NCBI GenBank assembly: GCA_002753095.1
Contig: PDZU01000028.1
Coordinates: 1-35,724, forward strand
Direction: 5' to 3'
Length of the DNA stretch: 35,724 nucleotides
From: Magnetococcales bacterium
GTDB taxonomy: Bacteria; Pseudomonadota; Magnetococcia; Magnetococcales; Magnetaquicoccaceae
Position numbers and translations under genes: made by a program. The notes beneath the pieces are model-generated. The model had not been told where the DNA came from. It did not search any database and worked only from the letters and a program-made list of their open reading frames with translations. Position 1 is the first letter of the stretch; each line of letters begins with the position of its first letter. Below, in pieces: positions 18,837 through 26,227 of this stretch.

Positions 18837-19175
18837 ATGATTGATTTTTCAGTGGACGATACCGGTGCAACCGGTGCATTGATCTTGTCCGGGCCGTTGA
18901 CGATTCAGCACGCGCTGCCTCTAAAGGAGGCGTTACTGCGAATTGGTGCGGAAATTAAGCATGTTTCGGTCAATCTGGAACAGGTCAGTTCCCTGGATTT
19001 GACTGCGTTGCAGTTGCTCTGTTCCGCGCACCGGGATTGGGTGAAAAAGGGAAAAAAAATAACACGTGAAGGCACTGTTCCAGACATCGTCAACCGGGTA
19101 GTCAGAGAGGCGGGATTTGCTGGCTGCGTAGGGGGTGAGGATGCCATCGGACTTTGGACGGGAGCGAGCAATTAA
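18837..19175 (+). CDS. STAS-domain protein heading the system 1 operon
   Basis: 112 residues, a single STAS domain: LILSGPLTIQHALPLKEALLR, VNLEQVSSLDLTALQLLCSAH, and a helix before the C-terminus. In anti-sigma antagonists such as SpoIIAA the residue after D-x is the phosphorylated Ser; here that position is Thr (LDLTAL), so phosphorylation remains possible. Small STAS proteins commonly head cheY-cheA clusters, where their function is little known. ATG 18837 is fixed by a very strong SD (GGAGGTGGAG) five bases upstream; the longer frame from 18765 would place this SD inside the gene. The stop TAA overlaps the cheY start (TAATG), indicating translational coupling. Confidence 0.9.
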   Translation: MIDFSVDDTGATGALILSGPLTIQHALPLKEALLRIGAEIKHVSVNLEQVSSLDLTALQLLCSAHRDWVKKGKKITREGTVPDIVNRVVREAGFAGCVGGEDAIGLWTGASN

Positions 19176-19540
19176 TGGCAAAAACAATCATGACCGTGGA
19201 TGATTCTTCCAGCGTGCGGCAGATGGTCGGTCTGACCCTGAAGGGCGAGGGCTACCAAGTGGTGGAAGCGGTGGATGGCAAGGATGCGTTGGGGAAGGTC
19301 TCCGGGGCAACGATCGATATGGTTATCACCGATTTGAATATGCCGAATATGGATGGCATTACGCTGATTCGGGAGTTGCGTAAACTGCCGGCTTTCAAGT
19401 TTACCCCTATCGTCATGCTGACGACCGAATCGCAAGCGGAGCGCAAGCAAGAGGGTAAGGATGCGGGGGCGACCGGTTGGATCGTGAAACCATTCAAGCC
19501 GGAGCAGTTGATTGGCGTGATCAAAAAGGTGCTTGGTTAG
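19175..19540 (+). CDS. cheY: CheY response regulator (system 1)
   Basis: 121-residue stand-alone receiver. Acidic pair Asp9/Asp10, phospho-acceptor Asp53 in ITDLNMPNMDG, Thr in MLTTES, and Lys in WIVKPFKPEQL are all present. It accepts phosphate from the CheA encoded next. TDLNMP differs from the SDWNMP of the second CheY, so this one may not be the motor-binding regulator. It overlaps the STAS stop codon by one base and precedes cheA by 39 bp. Confidence 0.95.
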   Translation: MAKTIMTVDDSSSVRQMVGLTLKGEGYQVVEAVDGKDALGKVSGATIDMVITDLNMPNMDGITLIRELRKLPAFKFTPIVMLTTESQAERKQEGKDAGATGWIVKPFKPEQLIGVIKKVLG

Positions 19541-19579
19541 GTGTAGGGAAGCTCAGAACAATCCTTGGAGGAGGATCCT

Positions 19580-21688
19580 ATGGCGGTAGAGATTGATACC
19601 AGTGCCTTTACGGAAGAGGCTTACGAGTTGCTCTCCGAGTTGGAGGATTCACTCCTGGAGTTGGAGGAGCGGCCGACCGATGTTGAACTCATCAGTCGCG
19701 TGTTCCGGGCCATGCATACCATCAAGGGTTCCGGGGCCATGTTTGGTTTTGACGAGGTGGCCAAGTTCACCCATGAGGTCGAGACCGTTTTTGACATGGC
19801 CCGTTCTGGTTCTTTGCCGGTGACCAAGGCGTTGATTGATTTAACCTTGGCGGCGCGAGATCAGATTCGCAGCATTTTGGATGCTTCGCGTGGTGGTCCA
19901 CCGGCCAATCAGGACAATGCCAATCGGATCATTGCGGGATTGCGTGCTTTGGCGCCACAAAAAGGTGGTGGGGCTGCTGTTGCCGCTGAAAGCAAAGCCT
20001 CTGCGCCCAAAGCCGATGTGGAGGGGCCGCACGTGTACCGGGTTCGTTTTGAGCCCAGGCCGGAGATTTTTTCGTCTGGCACCAATCCTTTGTTGTTGCT
20101 CAACGAGTTGCGCGACATGGGGCAGTGTCGGGTGGTTGCTTTGACCAACGCCTTGCCCTCGCTGGAGGATTTGGATCCAGAGCGTTGTTATACCCAGTGG
20201 GAAATTTTCCTGACCACCAGTCAGGGCGAGAATGCCATTCGGGATGTTTTTATTTTTGTTGAGGATGATTGCACGCTGAATGTGCGTCTGCTGGATCGGG
20301 ATGAGATCCAGGAGGAGGCGGAACCGAAAAAGCTGGGTGAGATCCTCTTGGAGCGTGGCGACATCACCGAGGATGCGCTTGGCAAGGCTTTGACGCCGTT
20401 GGGGGACCGGTTGGTCAGTTCCGGGGTGGTTCCAGCCGATAAGGTACGGGCTGCGCTGACCGAGCAGCGGGTGGTGCAGGAGCAGAAGCAGCAGCAGAGC
20501 AAGGCGGCGGAGGTGGATGCGGTTGTTCGTGTACCCTCCACCAAGTTGGACAAGTTGGTCAATCTGGTGGGTGAGTTGGTGACGGTTCAGGCCCGTTTGA
20601 ACCAGATTTCTGGACGTCTCAACAATCAGAATTTGCAGTTGGTTGCCGAAGAGATCGAGCGGTTGACGGCTGAGTTGCGGGACAACACCATGAGTATCCG
20701 CATGTTGGCCATCGGTTCTACCTTTAATAAATTCAAGCGTTTGGTGCGTGATCTTTCCACGGAGTTGGGCAAGCAGATTGAGTTGACCACGGCCGGTGCG
20801 GATACGGAGTTGGACAAGACGGTCATCGATCAATTGAATGATCCTTTGGTGCATATCATTCGCAACAGTATTGACCATGGTATTGAAAAGCCTGATGTGC
20901 GTGCGTTGACTGGCAAACCGTTGGTTGGGCAGATTCATTTGTCGGCGGTGCATTCGGGCACGAGCGTATTGATTCAGGTCAAGGATGACGGCAAGGGTCT
21001 GGATCCGCAGTTGTTGCGTCGCAAGGCGGTGGAGAAGGGGTTGTTATCGCCGGATGCTGTGTTGTCGGATTCGGAAGCGTTCATGTTGATCTTTGGGGCT
21101 GGCTTTTCCACGGCAGAGAAAATTACCAATGTTTCCGGGCGTGGTGTGGGCATGGATGTGGTGCGCAAATCGATTGAGAGTTTGCGTGGCACCATTGACG
21201 TGCAGAGTGCGTTGGGTTTGGGCACGACCATTACGTTGAAGTTGCCGTTGACTTTGGCCATCATCGAGGGGTTGTTGGTTGGGGTGAATCACGACTTTTT
21301 TGTCTTGCCTTTGGCGGCGGTGGAGGAGTGTGTGGAGTTGTCTCCCAAGGATATTGCCAATTCGCATGGTCGGCGTATTGTCAATGTGCGTGGTGAGATT
21401 GTCCCATTCATCCGCATTCGCGAGCGTTTTGCCATGGAGGGTGAGCGTCCGGTCATCGAGCAGATTGTCATTGCCAATGTGGATGGTCGGCGGGTTGGTT
21501 TTGGGGTGGATACGGTCATTGGTCAACATCAGACGGTGATCAAAAATTTAGGTGACAGTTTTCAGTATTCGGATGAATTTTCCGGTGCCACGATTTTGGG
21601 TGATGGTACGGTTGCTTTGTTGTTGGATTTGGCCCGCATGGTGCGTTATGTGGAGATGCAGGAGACCAAGGAGACGGGGGGAGCATAA
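19580..21688 (+). CDS. cheA: CheA chemotaxis histidine kinase (system 1)
   Basis: 702 residues. P1 HPt domain has phospho-acceptor His46 (AMHTIKGSG). A P2-like regulatory domain (~155-240) has FEPRPEIFSSGTNPLLLLNEL and the RCYTQWEIFL segment. A short MshEN-like helical insert follows (KKLGEILLERGDITEDALGKAL, given here as the segment at ~255-275). P3 dimerisation begins LDKLVNLVGELVT. P4 ATPase has HIIRNSIDHGIE, VKDDGKGLD and SGRGVGMDVV. The P5 CheW-like domain is at the end. All catalytic boxes are intact, so it should phosphorylate the adjacent CheY and CheB. ATG 19580 (MAVEID) is chosen because GGAGGAGG lies about seven bases upstream. Only six bases separate it from cheB. Confidence 0.97.
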   Translation: MAVEIDTSAFTEEAYELLSELEDSLLELEERPTDVELISRVFRAMHTIKGSGAMFGFDEVAKFTHEVETVFDMARSGSLPVTKALIDLTLAARDQIRSILDASRGGPPANQDNANRIIAGLRALAPQKGGGAAVAAESKASAPKADVEGPHVYRVRFEPRPEIFSSGTNPLLLLNELRDMGQCRVVALTNALPSLEDLDPERCYTQWEIFLTTSQGENAIRDVFIFVEDDCTLNVRLLDRDEIQEEAEPKKLGEILLERGDITEDALGKALTPLGDRLVSSGVVPADKVRAALTEQRVVQEQKQQQSKAAEVDAVVRVPSTKLDKLVNLVGELVTVQARLNQISGRLNNQNLQLVAEEIERLTAELRDNTMSIRMLAIGSTFNKFKRLVRDLSTELGKQIELTTAGADTELDKTVIDQLNDPLVHIIRNSIDHGIEKPDVRALTGKPLVGQIHLSAVHSGTSVLIQVKDDGKGLDPQLLRRKAVEKGLLSPDAVLSDSEAFMLIFGAGFSTAEKITNVSGRGVGMDVVRKSIESLRGTIDVQSALGLGTTITLKLPLTLAIIEGLLVGVNHDFFVLPLAAVEECVELSPKDIANSHGRRIVNVRGEIVPFIRIRERFAMEGERPVIEQIVIANVDGRRVGFGVDTVIGQHQTVIKNLGDSFQYSDEFSGATILGDGTVALLLDLARMVRYVEMQETKETGGA

Positions 21689-21694
21689 CCTGTC

Positions 21695-22879
21695 ATGGCC
21701 AAAGTTCGGGTATTGGTGATTGACGATTCTGCGGTGGTGCGGCAGACGTTGACGCAGCTTTTGGAGTCGGATGAAGAGATTGAGGTGATTGGTGCGGCCC
21801 AGGATCCTTTTGTGGCGGCGGAGAAGTTGCGGACGACGGTGCCGGACGTGATTACGTTGGATGTAGAGATGCCGCGCATGGATGGTTTGACTTTTCTTAA
21901 AAAGATCATGATGCAGCATCCCATTCCGGTGGTCATGTGTTCTTCCCTGACGGTAGAGGGGTCCGACACGGCCATGCGGGCTTTGGAGTATGGTGCGGTG
22001 GACATTATCACCAAGCCGAAGATGGGGACCAAGGCTTTTTTGGAGGAGTCGCGGATTCATATTTGCGACGTGGTCAAGGCGGCGGCGATGGCCCGTTTAT
22101 CCCGTTACGTGCCGCGTCATGCCGAGGCGGCGCGTATTGCTGAGGGGGCGCGTGCGACGGTGGTGCAGCCGGCTGTGGTGCCGTCGGCGGGCGGTACTGC
22201 GACGGGTCATGATCGGTTTGTGGCGGCAGCGCAGGCGGGTTTCAAGGTACCGCCCAAGTTGACGGCTGATGCTGTTTTGCCGCCTCCAGATTCCAAGGCC
22301 ATGATTCAGACCACGGAAAAGGTAGTGGTTGTCGGGGCCTCCACCGGGGGGACTGAGGCGTTACGGATTTTCCTGGAGGCGTTGCCGGCCAATGCGCCGG
22401 GCATGGTGATTGTACAGCACATGCCGGAAAATTTCACCTCGGCTTTTGCCAACCGTTTGAACTCCTTGTGTCAGGTAACGGTCAAGGAGGCGGCCAATGA
22501 GGATTCCGTGGTGCGGGGGCGGGTTTTGATTGCGCCGGGCAATAAGCACACTCTGCTCAAGCGCAGTGGGGCGCGCTATCTGGTGGAGGTCAAAGATGGT
22601 CCTTTGGTGAGTCGGCATCGTCCTTCTGTGGATGTATTGTTTCGTTCGGCGGCCCGTTATGCGGGCAAAAATGCTGTGGGTGTGATCATGACCGGCATGG
22701 GTGATGATGGGGCGCGTGGCATGTTGGAGATGAAGCAGGCTGGGGCGACCAATATTGCGCAAGATGAGCAGAGTTGCGTTGTTTTTGGTATGCCGAAGGA
22801 GGCGATCAAGCATGGTGGGGTGGATATTGTCAAGCCGTTGGACAAGATTGCGGCGGAAGTGATTCGGTTGTGTGGTTGA
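21695..22879 (+). CDS. cheB: CheB protein-glutamate methylesterase (system 1)
   Basis: 394 residues. The receiver (1-~125) has Asp10/Asp11 and phospho-acceptor Asp56 in [11 protein letters not shown]. After a linker of ~75 residues comes the methylesterase domain, with the catalytic Ser in [13 protein letters not shown], His in VQHMPENFT and Asp in [11 protein letters not shown]. It removes methyl groups from receptor glutamates and deamidates glutamines when phosphorylated by CheA, providing adaptation. Last gene of the STAS-cheY-cheA-cheB operon. No simple U-tract terminator follows; the first structured repeat begins 41 bp after the stop and may serve that purpose. Confidence 0.97.
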   Translation: MAKVRVLVIDDSAVVRQTLTQLLESDEEIEVIGAAQDPFVAAEKLRTTVPDVITLDVEMPRMDGLTFLKKIMMQHPIPVVMCSSLTVEGSDTAMRALEYGAVDIITKPKMGTKAFLEESRIHICDVVKAAAMARLSRYVPRHAEAARIAEGARATVVQPAVVPSAGGTATGHDRFVAAAQAGFKVPPKLTADAVLPPPDSKAMIQTTEKVVVVGASTGGTEALRIFLEALPANAPGMVIVQHMPENFTSAFANRLNSLCQVTVKEAANEDSVVRGRVLIAPGNKHTLLKRSGARYLVEVKDGPLVSRHRPSVDVLFRSAARYAGKNAVGVIMTGMGDDGARGMLEMKQAGATNIAQDEQSCVVFGMPKEAIKHGGVDIVKPLDKIAAEVIRLCG

Positions 22880-22920
22880 TCCTGTCGATCCTATCTCCCT
22901 TATAATCTTTTAAATTTTTG

Positions 22921-23046
22921 CGGGGTGCAGGGCTTAAGCCCTGCTTGTAATGTGCGGCGTTTTACGTGAGCAAATGCGTAGCATTTGCGCACGCCGCACA
23001 GATTTGTGCCCCGCAGGGGCACTCCTTGGGAGGGCGAACGCCCGAC
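22921..23046 (-). repeat. Structured palindromic element, copy 2L (E module missing)
   Basis: D is an 18-base perfect palindrome (GCAGGGCTT/AAGCCCTGC, 22927-22944). C has a 10-bp outer stem TGTGCGGCGT/ACGCCGCACA (22951-22960, 22991-23000) and inner GCAAATGC/GCATTTGC (22970-22988), with bulge TTTTACGTGA. B is at 23006-23022; A ends at 23046. The E hairpin found in the other copies is absent. Confidence 0.85.
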
Positions 23047-23191
23047 ATGCACCGTGTTGCCAGAGCAAAGATTGGAGAAATACTGGAATACTGCGGTGGC
23101 GCTCAAACAATTTATTCAATCCGCATGCGTCAAAGCTGCGGCGTTCTCTTATCGGACATTAAAAGATAAATCATTGTCCTCGCGGTTAATA

Positions 23192-23352
23192 GTCGGGCAT
23201 CCGCCCTCCCAGAGCGTGCCCCTGCGGGGCACAGATTCAGGCGCGCGGTACAGATTTACTGCGTAAATCTGCTTCGGTAAAAGCGCGCCATTACAAGCAG
23301 GGCTCTGCCCTGCACCCGCCAGGGGCGATGATCGCCCCTGGACCCCGCAGAA
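23192..23352 (+). repeat. Structured palindromic element, copy 2R
   Basis: A begins GTCGGGCATCCGCCC. B is GTGCCCC/GGGGCAC. C has outer GGCGCGC/GCGCGCC (23240-23246, 23283-23289) and inner CAGATTTAC/GTAAATCTG (23251-23271), with bulge CTTCGGTAAAA. D is GCAGGGC/GCCCTGC around TCT. E has arms CCAGGGGCGAT/ATCGCCCCTGG. Confidence 0.85.
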
Positions 23353-23382
23353 ATTGATGGGATCTACAGCGCCGATTCCTGT

Positions 23383-23856
23383 TTAGCCACTCTGCCCGGC
23401 TTGGGATCTCTTCAGGAGAATCGCCCCATCCTGGGTGTTAAAGATGATCTTTCGACTTACCTCCCCACCCATATCCGAAGCAATAATCGGGATGTTGGCC
23501 TGTCCCAAAAACTCCTGTGCCACCTCGATATTGCGTTGCCCCACATTCAGAAAACCCGAAGAACTTTGCAGAACCGCTCCGCCACCAAAGACCTTGGCTT
23601 TCAACTCCCTTTGGTTACAGCCCATTTCAAGCATATGCTCAATCAGCTTGACAATGGCAATGTTGCCAAATTTGGGCGAAGGCAGGCCGTCACCGTTCCA
23701 AAGGGGAAGCTTGTAATGGTTCATGCCACCCCGGTGCAAGCGCGGATCCCACAGACAAACCGCGATACAAGAGCCCAAAACAGTGGTGATGATATAATCA
23801 CCATCCTTGGCAAAGAGGGCGCCAGGGAGTAAAAAGGGTTTGTTATCTTCCGCCAT
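23383..23856 (-). CDS. cheD: CheD receptor glutamine deamidase
   Basis: 157 residues, normal CheD length. The catalytic triad is visible: Thr24, Cys30 (TTVLGSCIAV) and His47 (GGMNHYKLP), with the Cys-His spacing of 17 seen in the family; FGGGAVL is also conserved. CheD deamidates receptor glutamines and in some bacteria is sequestered by, or stimulates, a CheC phosphatase. A CheC/CheX-type domain is encoded at 26228-27394. Only two bases separate this gene from the kinase-like gene upstream, so they are co-translated. The usual partner neighbours (cheB, cheR) are convergent or further right. Confidence 0.95.
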   Translation of the reverse strand: MAEDNKPFLLPGALFAKDGDYIITTVLGSCIAVCLWDPRLHRGGMNHYKLPLWNGDGLPSPKFGNIAIVKLIEHMLEMGCNQRELKAKVFGGGAVLQSSSGFLNVGQRNIEVAQEFLGQANIPIIASDMGGEVSRKIIFNTQDGAILLKRSQAGQSG

Positions 23857-23858
23857 GG

Positions 23859-24806
23859 TCAGAACAACTCAGTTTGATCATCACTAAAGAAAAACTCATT
23901 ACCATCCACAGAGAAGGTGTCTGCCTCTGCATCTGTCTCAATGAAGGGAATGGAGAGGGTGACAGTACACCCCTCGCCGGGTTGAGCGCTGACATGTACA
24001 CTGCCATCCATCATGTCAATCACCGCTTTCGTAATGCTCAAACCCAACCCATGACCCTTGTGAGACTTGCGTACACCGGTCTCCAGTTGGGTGAAACGGT
24101 CAAAGATACGCTCAATCTGTTCGGGGTTGAGACCAACCCCGGTATCCGTAACCGAGAGGATCAAACGGTCATCCACAACACCAATATCCAGATCAATGCG
24201 GCCACCGGGATTGTTGAACTCAATGGCGTTAGAGAGCAGATTTTGCACCACCAATTCCAATTTTTCGGAATCCGATTTAAAGTAGAGCTTCTCTTCTTCG
24301 TTATTCAGGGGTTGACCGCCAACATTCAACCGTTTACCCAGGAAATAGACATTGAGTTCTTTGGCCAGGATCAGGTGCGAGAAATCATTGACGGCATGGA
24401 TGATCAGGGAGTGGCCATCCACAGTGCCAGACTGCAGCATGGTGGCACCATCCTCCAATTCAGCCGCCGCAAAGATATTGCGCAATTGGAAGTCCAAGCC
24501 GAAGGCTTCCGAGAAAATGGATTGGGCAATATCCACGACCGTGGCCCGGTCCACCTCGTGCGAGCGCAACTGCTGGGCAAGGCCAAGGATGCAGGAGAGC
24601 GGATTGTTGATCTCGTTTTTCATGTGCGAGACAAAATTACTCTTCACCTGCTCAGAGATCTGTAATTTGCGGTTGACCTCTTCCAGACGGCGACTGACGA
24701 TTTTCAAATCATACAAGGTCTGCTTGGTATGATTGAAACGCGATTTTAATTCGTTGAGCAGATCATCATCACTCAATTCGGCCACTGGACTTGTCTCCCT
24801 GGTCAT
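23859..24806 (-). CDS. Soluble histidine-kinase-like protein lacking the phosphoacceptor His
   Basis: 315 residues, no TM segment. Residues ~20-55 are a coiled coil, followed by a HisKA-like helix in which the usual M-S-H-E-x-x-x-P is MKNEINNP, so Asn64 replaces the phosphorylated His. The HATPase domain is complete: N box NLLSNAIEF, G1 VTDTGVGL, F box FDRFTQ, G2 GHGLGLS. The acidic tail ends QTELF. ATP binding is likely, but canonical autophosphorylation is not. His61, three residues earlier, is a less likely substitute. Possible roles are an ATP-gated scaffold, a phosphatase, or a partner of CheD encoded directly downstream. The ATG at 24806 has no clear SD; a GTG at 24785 with GGGAG upstream is an alternative. 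Confidence 0.85.
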   Translation of the reverse strand: MTRETSPVAELSDDDLLNELKSRFNHTKQTLYDLKIVSRRLEEVNRKLQISEQVKSNFVSHMKNEINNPLSCILGLAQQLRSHEVDRATVVDIAQSIFSEAFGLDFQLRNIFAAAELEDGATMLQSGTVDGHSLIIHAVNDFSHLILAKELNVYFLGKRLNVGGQPLNNEEEKLYFKSDSEKLELVVQNLLSNAIEFNNPGGRIDLDIGVVDDRLILSVTDTGVGLNPEQIERIFDRFTQLETGVRKSHKGHGLGLSITKAVIDMMDGSVHVSAQPGEGCTVTLSIPFIETDAEADTFSVDGNEFFFSDDQTELF

Positions 24807-24836
24807 GTATCGATAGTGATACTACAAATGCCCGAT

Positions 24837-24866
24837 AGTATACCCTGATTTGGTTGATTTTGACCA
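24837..24866 (-). promoter_or_regulatory. Candidate sigma-70 promoter for the kinase-like/cheD operon
   Basis: On the minus strand TGGTCA (24861-24866, 4 of 6) and TATACT (24837-24842, 5 of 6) are 18 bases apart, 31 bp upstream of the start codon. A short inverted repeat GTATC/GATAC lies between the promoter and the ATG (24806-24821) and could be an operator or hairpin. Confidence 0.4.
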
Positions 24867-25197
24867 GTATAGTTGATAGAGCCGCGTGTTTTTTGTCAGG
24901 AATCGTCATGTGGCGGTGGTGATGCGGGTGCTGTGACCGATTTTCTGTTCAGGGCAATCGTATTTTTATTTTTTTCTCATTGTTGCTCAGACATCACAGT
25001 GCATGTCGGGCTGCCGCCATCCAGGAGCGTGCCCCTGCGGGGCACAAATTTGGGCGCGCTGCGCCAATTTGCTGCGCAAATTGGCTTATGAAAAGCGCGC
25101 CATACACGCAAAGGCTCCGCCCTTGCAACCCGCAAGGGGAGATAATCTCCCCTTGACCCCATGCCACTTTCAAATGCGATTGCCTTGGATTTTCTGT
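24867..25197. other. Divergent intergenic region with one repeat copy
   Basis: Part of a 488-bp gap between the divergent kinase-like/cheD and cheR units. A T-rich stretch (24960-24978) precedes a single structured repeat at 25005-25160. No gene is credible here: the frames present run through repeat sequence. Confidence 0.6.
25005..25160 (+). repeat. Structured palindromic element, copy 3 (solitary, most diverged)
   Basis: A is GTCGGGCTGCCGCCATCC. B is the invariant GTGCCCC/GGGGCAC. C has outer GGCGCGC/GCGCGCC (25053-25059, 25095-25101) and inner CCAATTTGC/GCAAATTGG (25064-25084), with bulge CTTATGAAAA. D has arms GCAAAGGC/GCCCTTGC with one mismatch. E has arms CAAGGGGAGAT/ATCTCCCCTTG. Changes on both arms of E and inner C keep pairing. 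Confidence 0.82.
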
Positions 25198-25226
25198 TTG
25201 ACATTTGCGGAAAATAAAGGCATCTT
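25198..25226 (+). promoter_or_regulatory. Candidate sigma-70 promoter for cheR1
   Basis: A perfect TTGACA (25198-25203) is followed after 17 bases by CATCTT (25221-25226), a weak -10 (3 of 6). It lies ~70 bp upstream of the cheR start and just after the solitary repeat copy. Confidence 0.35.
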
Positions 25227-25294
25227 GCCAAGTTGGTCACGGCTACGAATGGACGGTACAGTGAGCCGATGGTTTTCGCTTGATTGAGAATAGC

Positions 25295-26167
25295 ATGGCG
25301 GATATGGAAAACTCATTTGCCCTTCAAGGTGATCGCATTTCTTTATCCGATAAGGATTTTCAAAGACTGAGCACTTTTATCGAATCGACCAGCGGTATTC
25401 AAATGCCCATGTCGAAAAAATCGATGCTGACCGCTCGGATCCAGAAACGATTGCGCCTGTTGGGCATGGCCTCCTTTACCGACTATGTGGACCTGGTCCT
25501 GGATCCGCACGATCCCAGCCAGGAACTGATCCACTTCCTTGACATTGTGACCACCAACAAGACCGATTTTTTCCGCGAACCAAACCATTTTTCGTTCATG
25601 ACCGAAACGGCCTTGCCAAACCTGATGCAGGAGTCTGGCGCGGGAACCAGTCGCCCCTTGCGGATCTGGAGCGCCCCCTGTTCGACCGGCGAAGAACCCT
25701 ATACCATGGCCATCGTGATTAAAGAGTTCGCAACCCGTGTGCCGGGCTACAAGGCCGCCATCTTGGGGACCGATCTCTCTACCCGTGCCCTGCACCATGC
25801 CGAAAATGCCATCTACGAGATGGAAAAGGCCGATCCCGTACCTCTTCCCCTCAAGCAAAAGTATATGCTGCGCAGCAAGGACCGTAGCCGCGTGCGCATG
25901 GCCCCGGAAATTCGCGAAATGGTGCGCTTTCAGCATCTGAACTTCATGGATGGCGAATACCGGATCAGCCAGCAACCCATGGATATTATTTTTTGTCGTA
26001 ACTGCTTGATCTATTTTGATCGTCCGACGGCGGAAAAAATCGTCAACAAACTATGCCGCCATCTGCTGCCCGGCGGCTATTTCTTCATTGGCCATTCGGA
26101 GACGTTGAATAAACTGAACGTGCCAGTCATGCCCGTTGCCCCAACCATCTACCAACTGCAAAAATAA
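25295..26167 (+). CDS. cheR: CheR receptor methyltransferase (first copy)
   Basis: 290 residues. The N-terminal helical domain (~15-85) has FIESTSGIQM, and the SAM-binding Rossmann domain follows: TTNKTDFFREPNHF, RIWSAPCSTGEEPYTMAI, LGTDLSTRAL, IIFCRNCLIYFD and LPGGYFFIGHSE. It transfers methyl groups from S-adenosylmethionine to receptor glutamates, opposing CheB. ATG 25295 has GAGAA five bases upstream; an in-frame TTG at 25280 is an alternative. It stands alone between divergent and convergent units, so assignment to system 1, which otherwise lacks a CheR, is by elimination. Confidence 0.96.
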   Translation: MADMENSFALQGDRISLSDKDFQRLSTFIESTSGIQMPMSKKSMLTARIQKRLRLLGMASFTDYVDLVLDPHDPSQELIHFLDIVTTNKTDFFREPNHFSFMTETALPNLMQESGAGTSRPLRIWSAPCSTGEEPYTMAIVIKEFATRVPGYKAAILGTDLSTRALHHAENAIYEMEKADPVPLPLKQKYMLRSKDRSRVRMAPEIREMVRFQHLNFMDGEYRISQQPMDIIFCRNCLIYFDRPTAEKIVNKLCRHLLPGGYFFIGHSETLNKLNVPVMPVAPTIYQLQK

Positions 26168-26227
26168 CCACCCCGGCACGGCAACTCCTCCCAGAGCAAA
26201 CGCCCACAACGTGGCTTCAGGCAATCA

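Larger units (their letters stand above)
22880..23382. other. Convergent intergenic region with second inverted repeat pair
   Basis: A 503-bp gap between cheB and cheD 3' ends. It holds repeat copies 2L (22921-23046) and 2R (23192-23352) in opposite orientation around a 145-bp unique spacer (23047-23191). The spacer has no clear similarity to the spacer of the first pair, and I see no credible gene in it. Confidence 0.8.
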
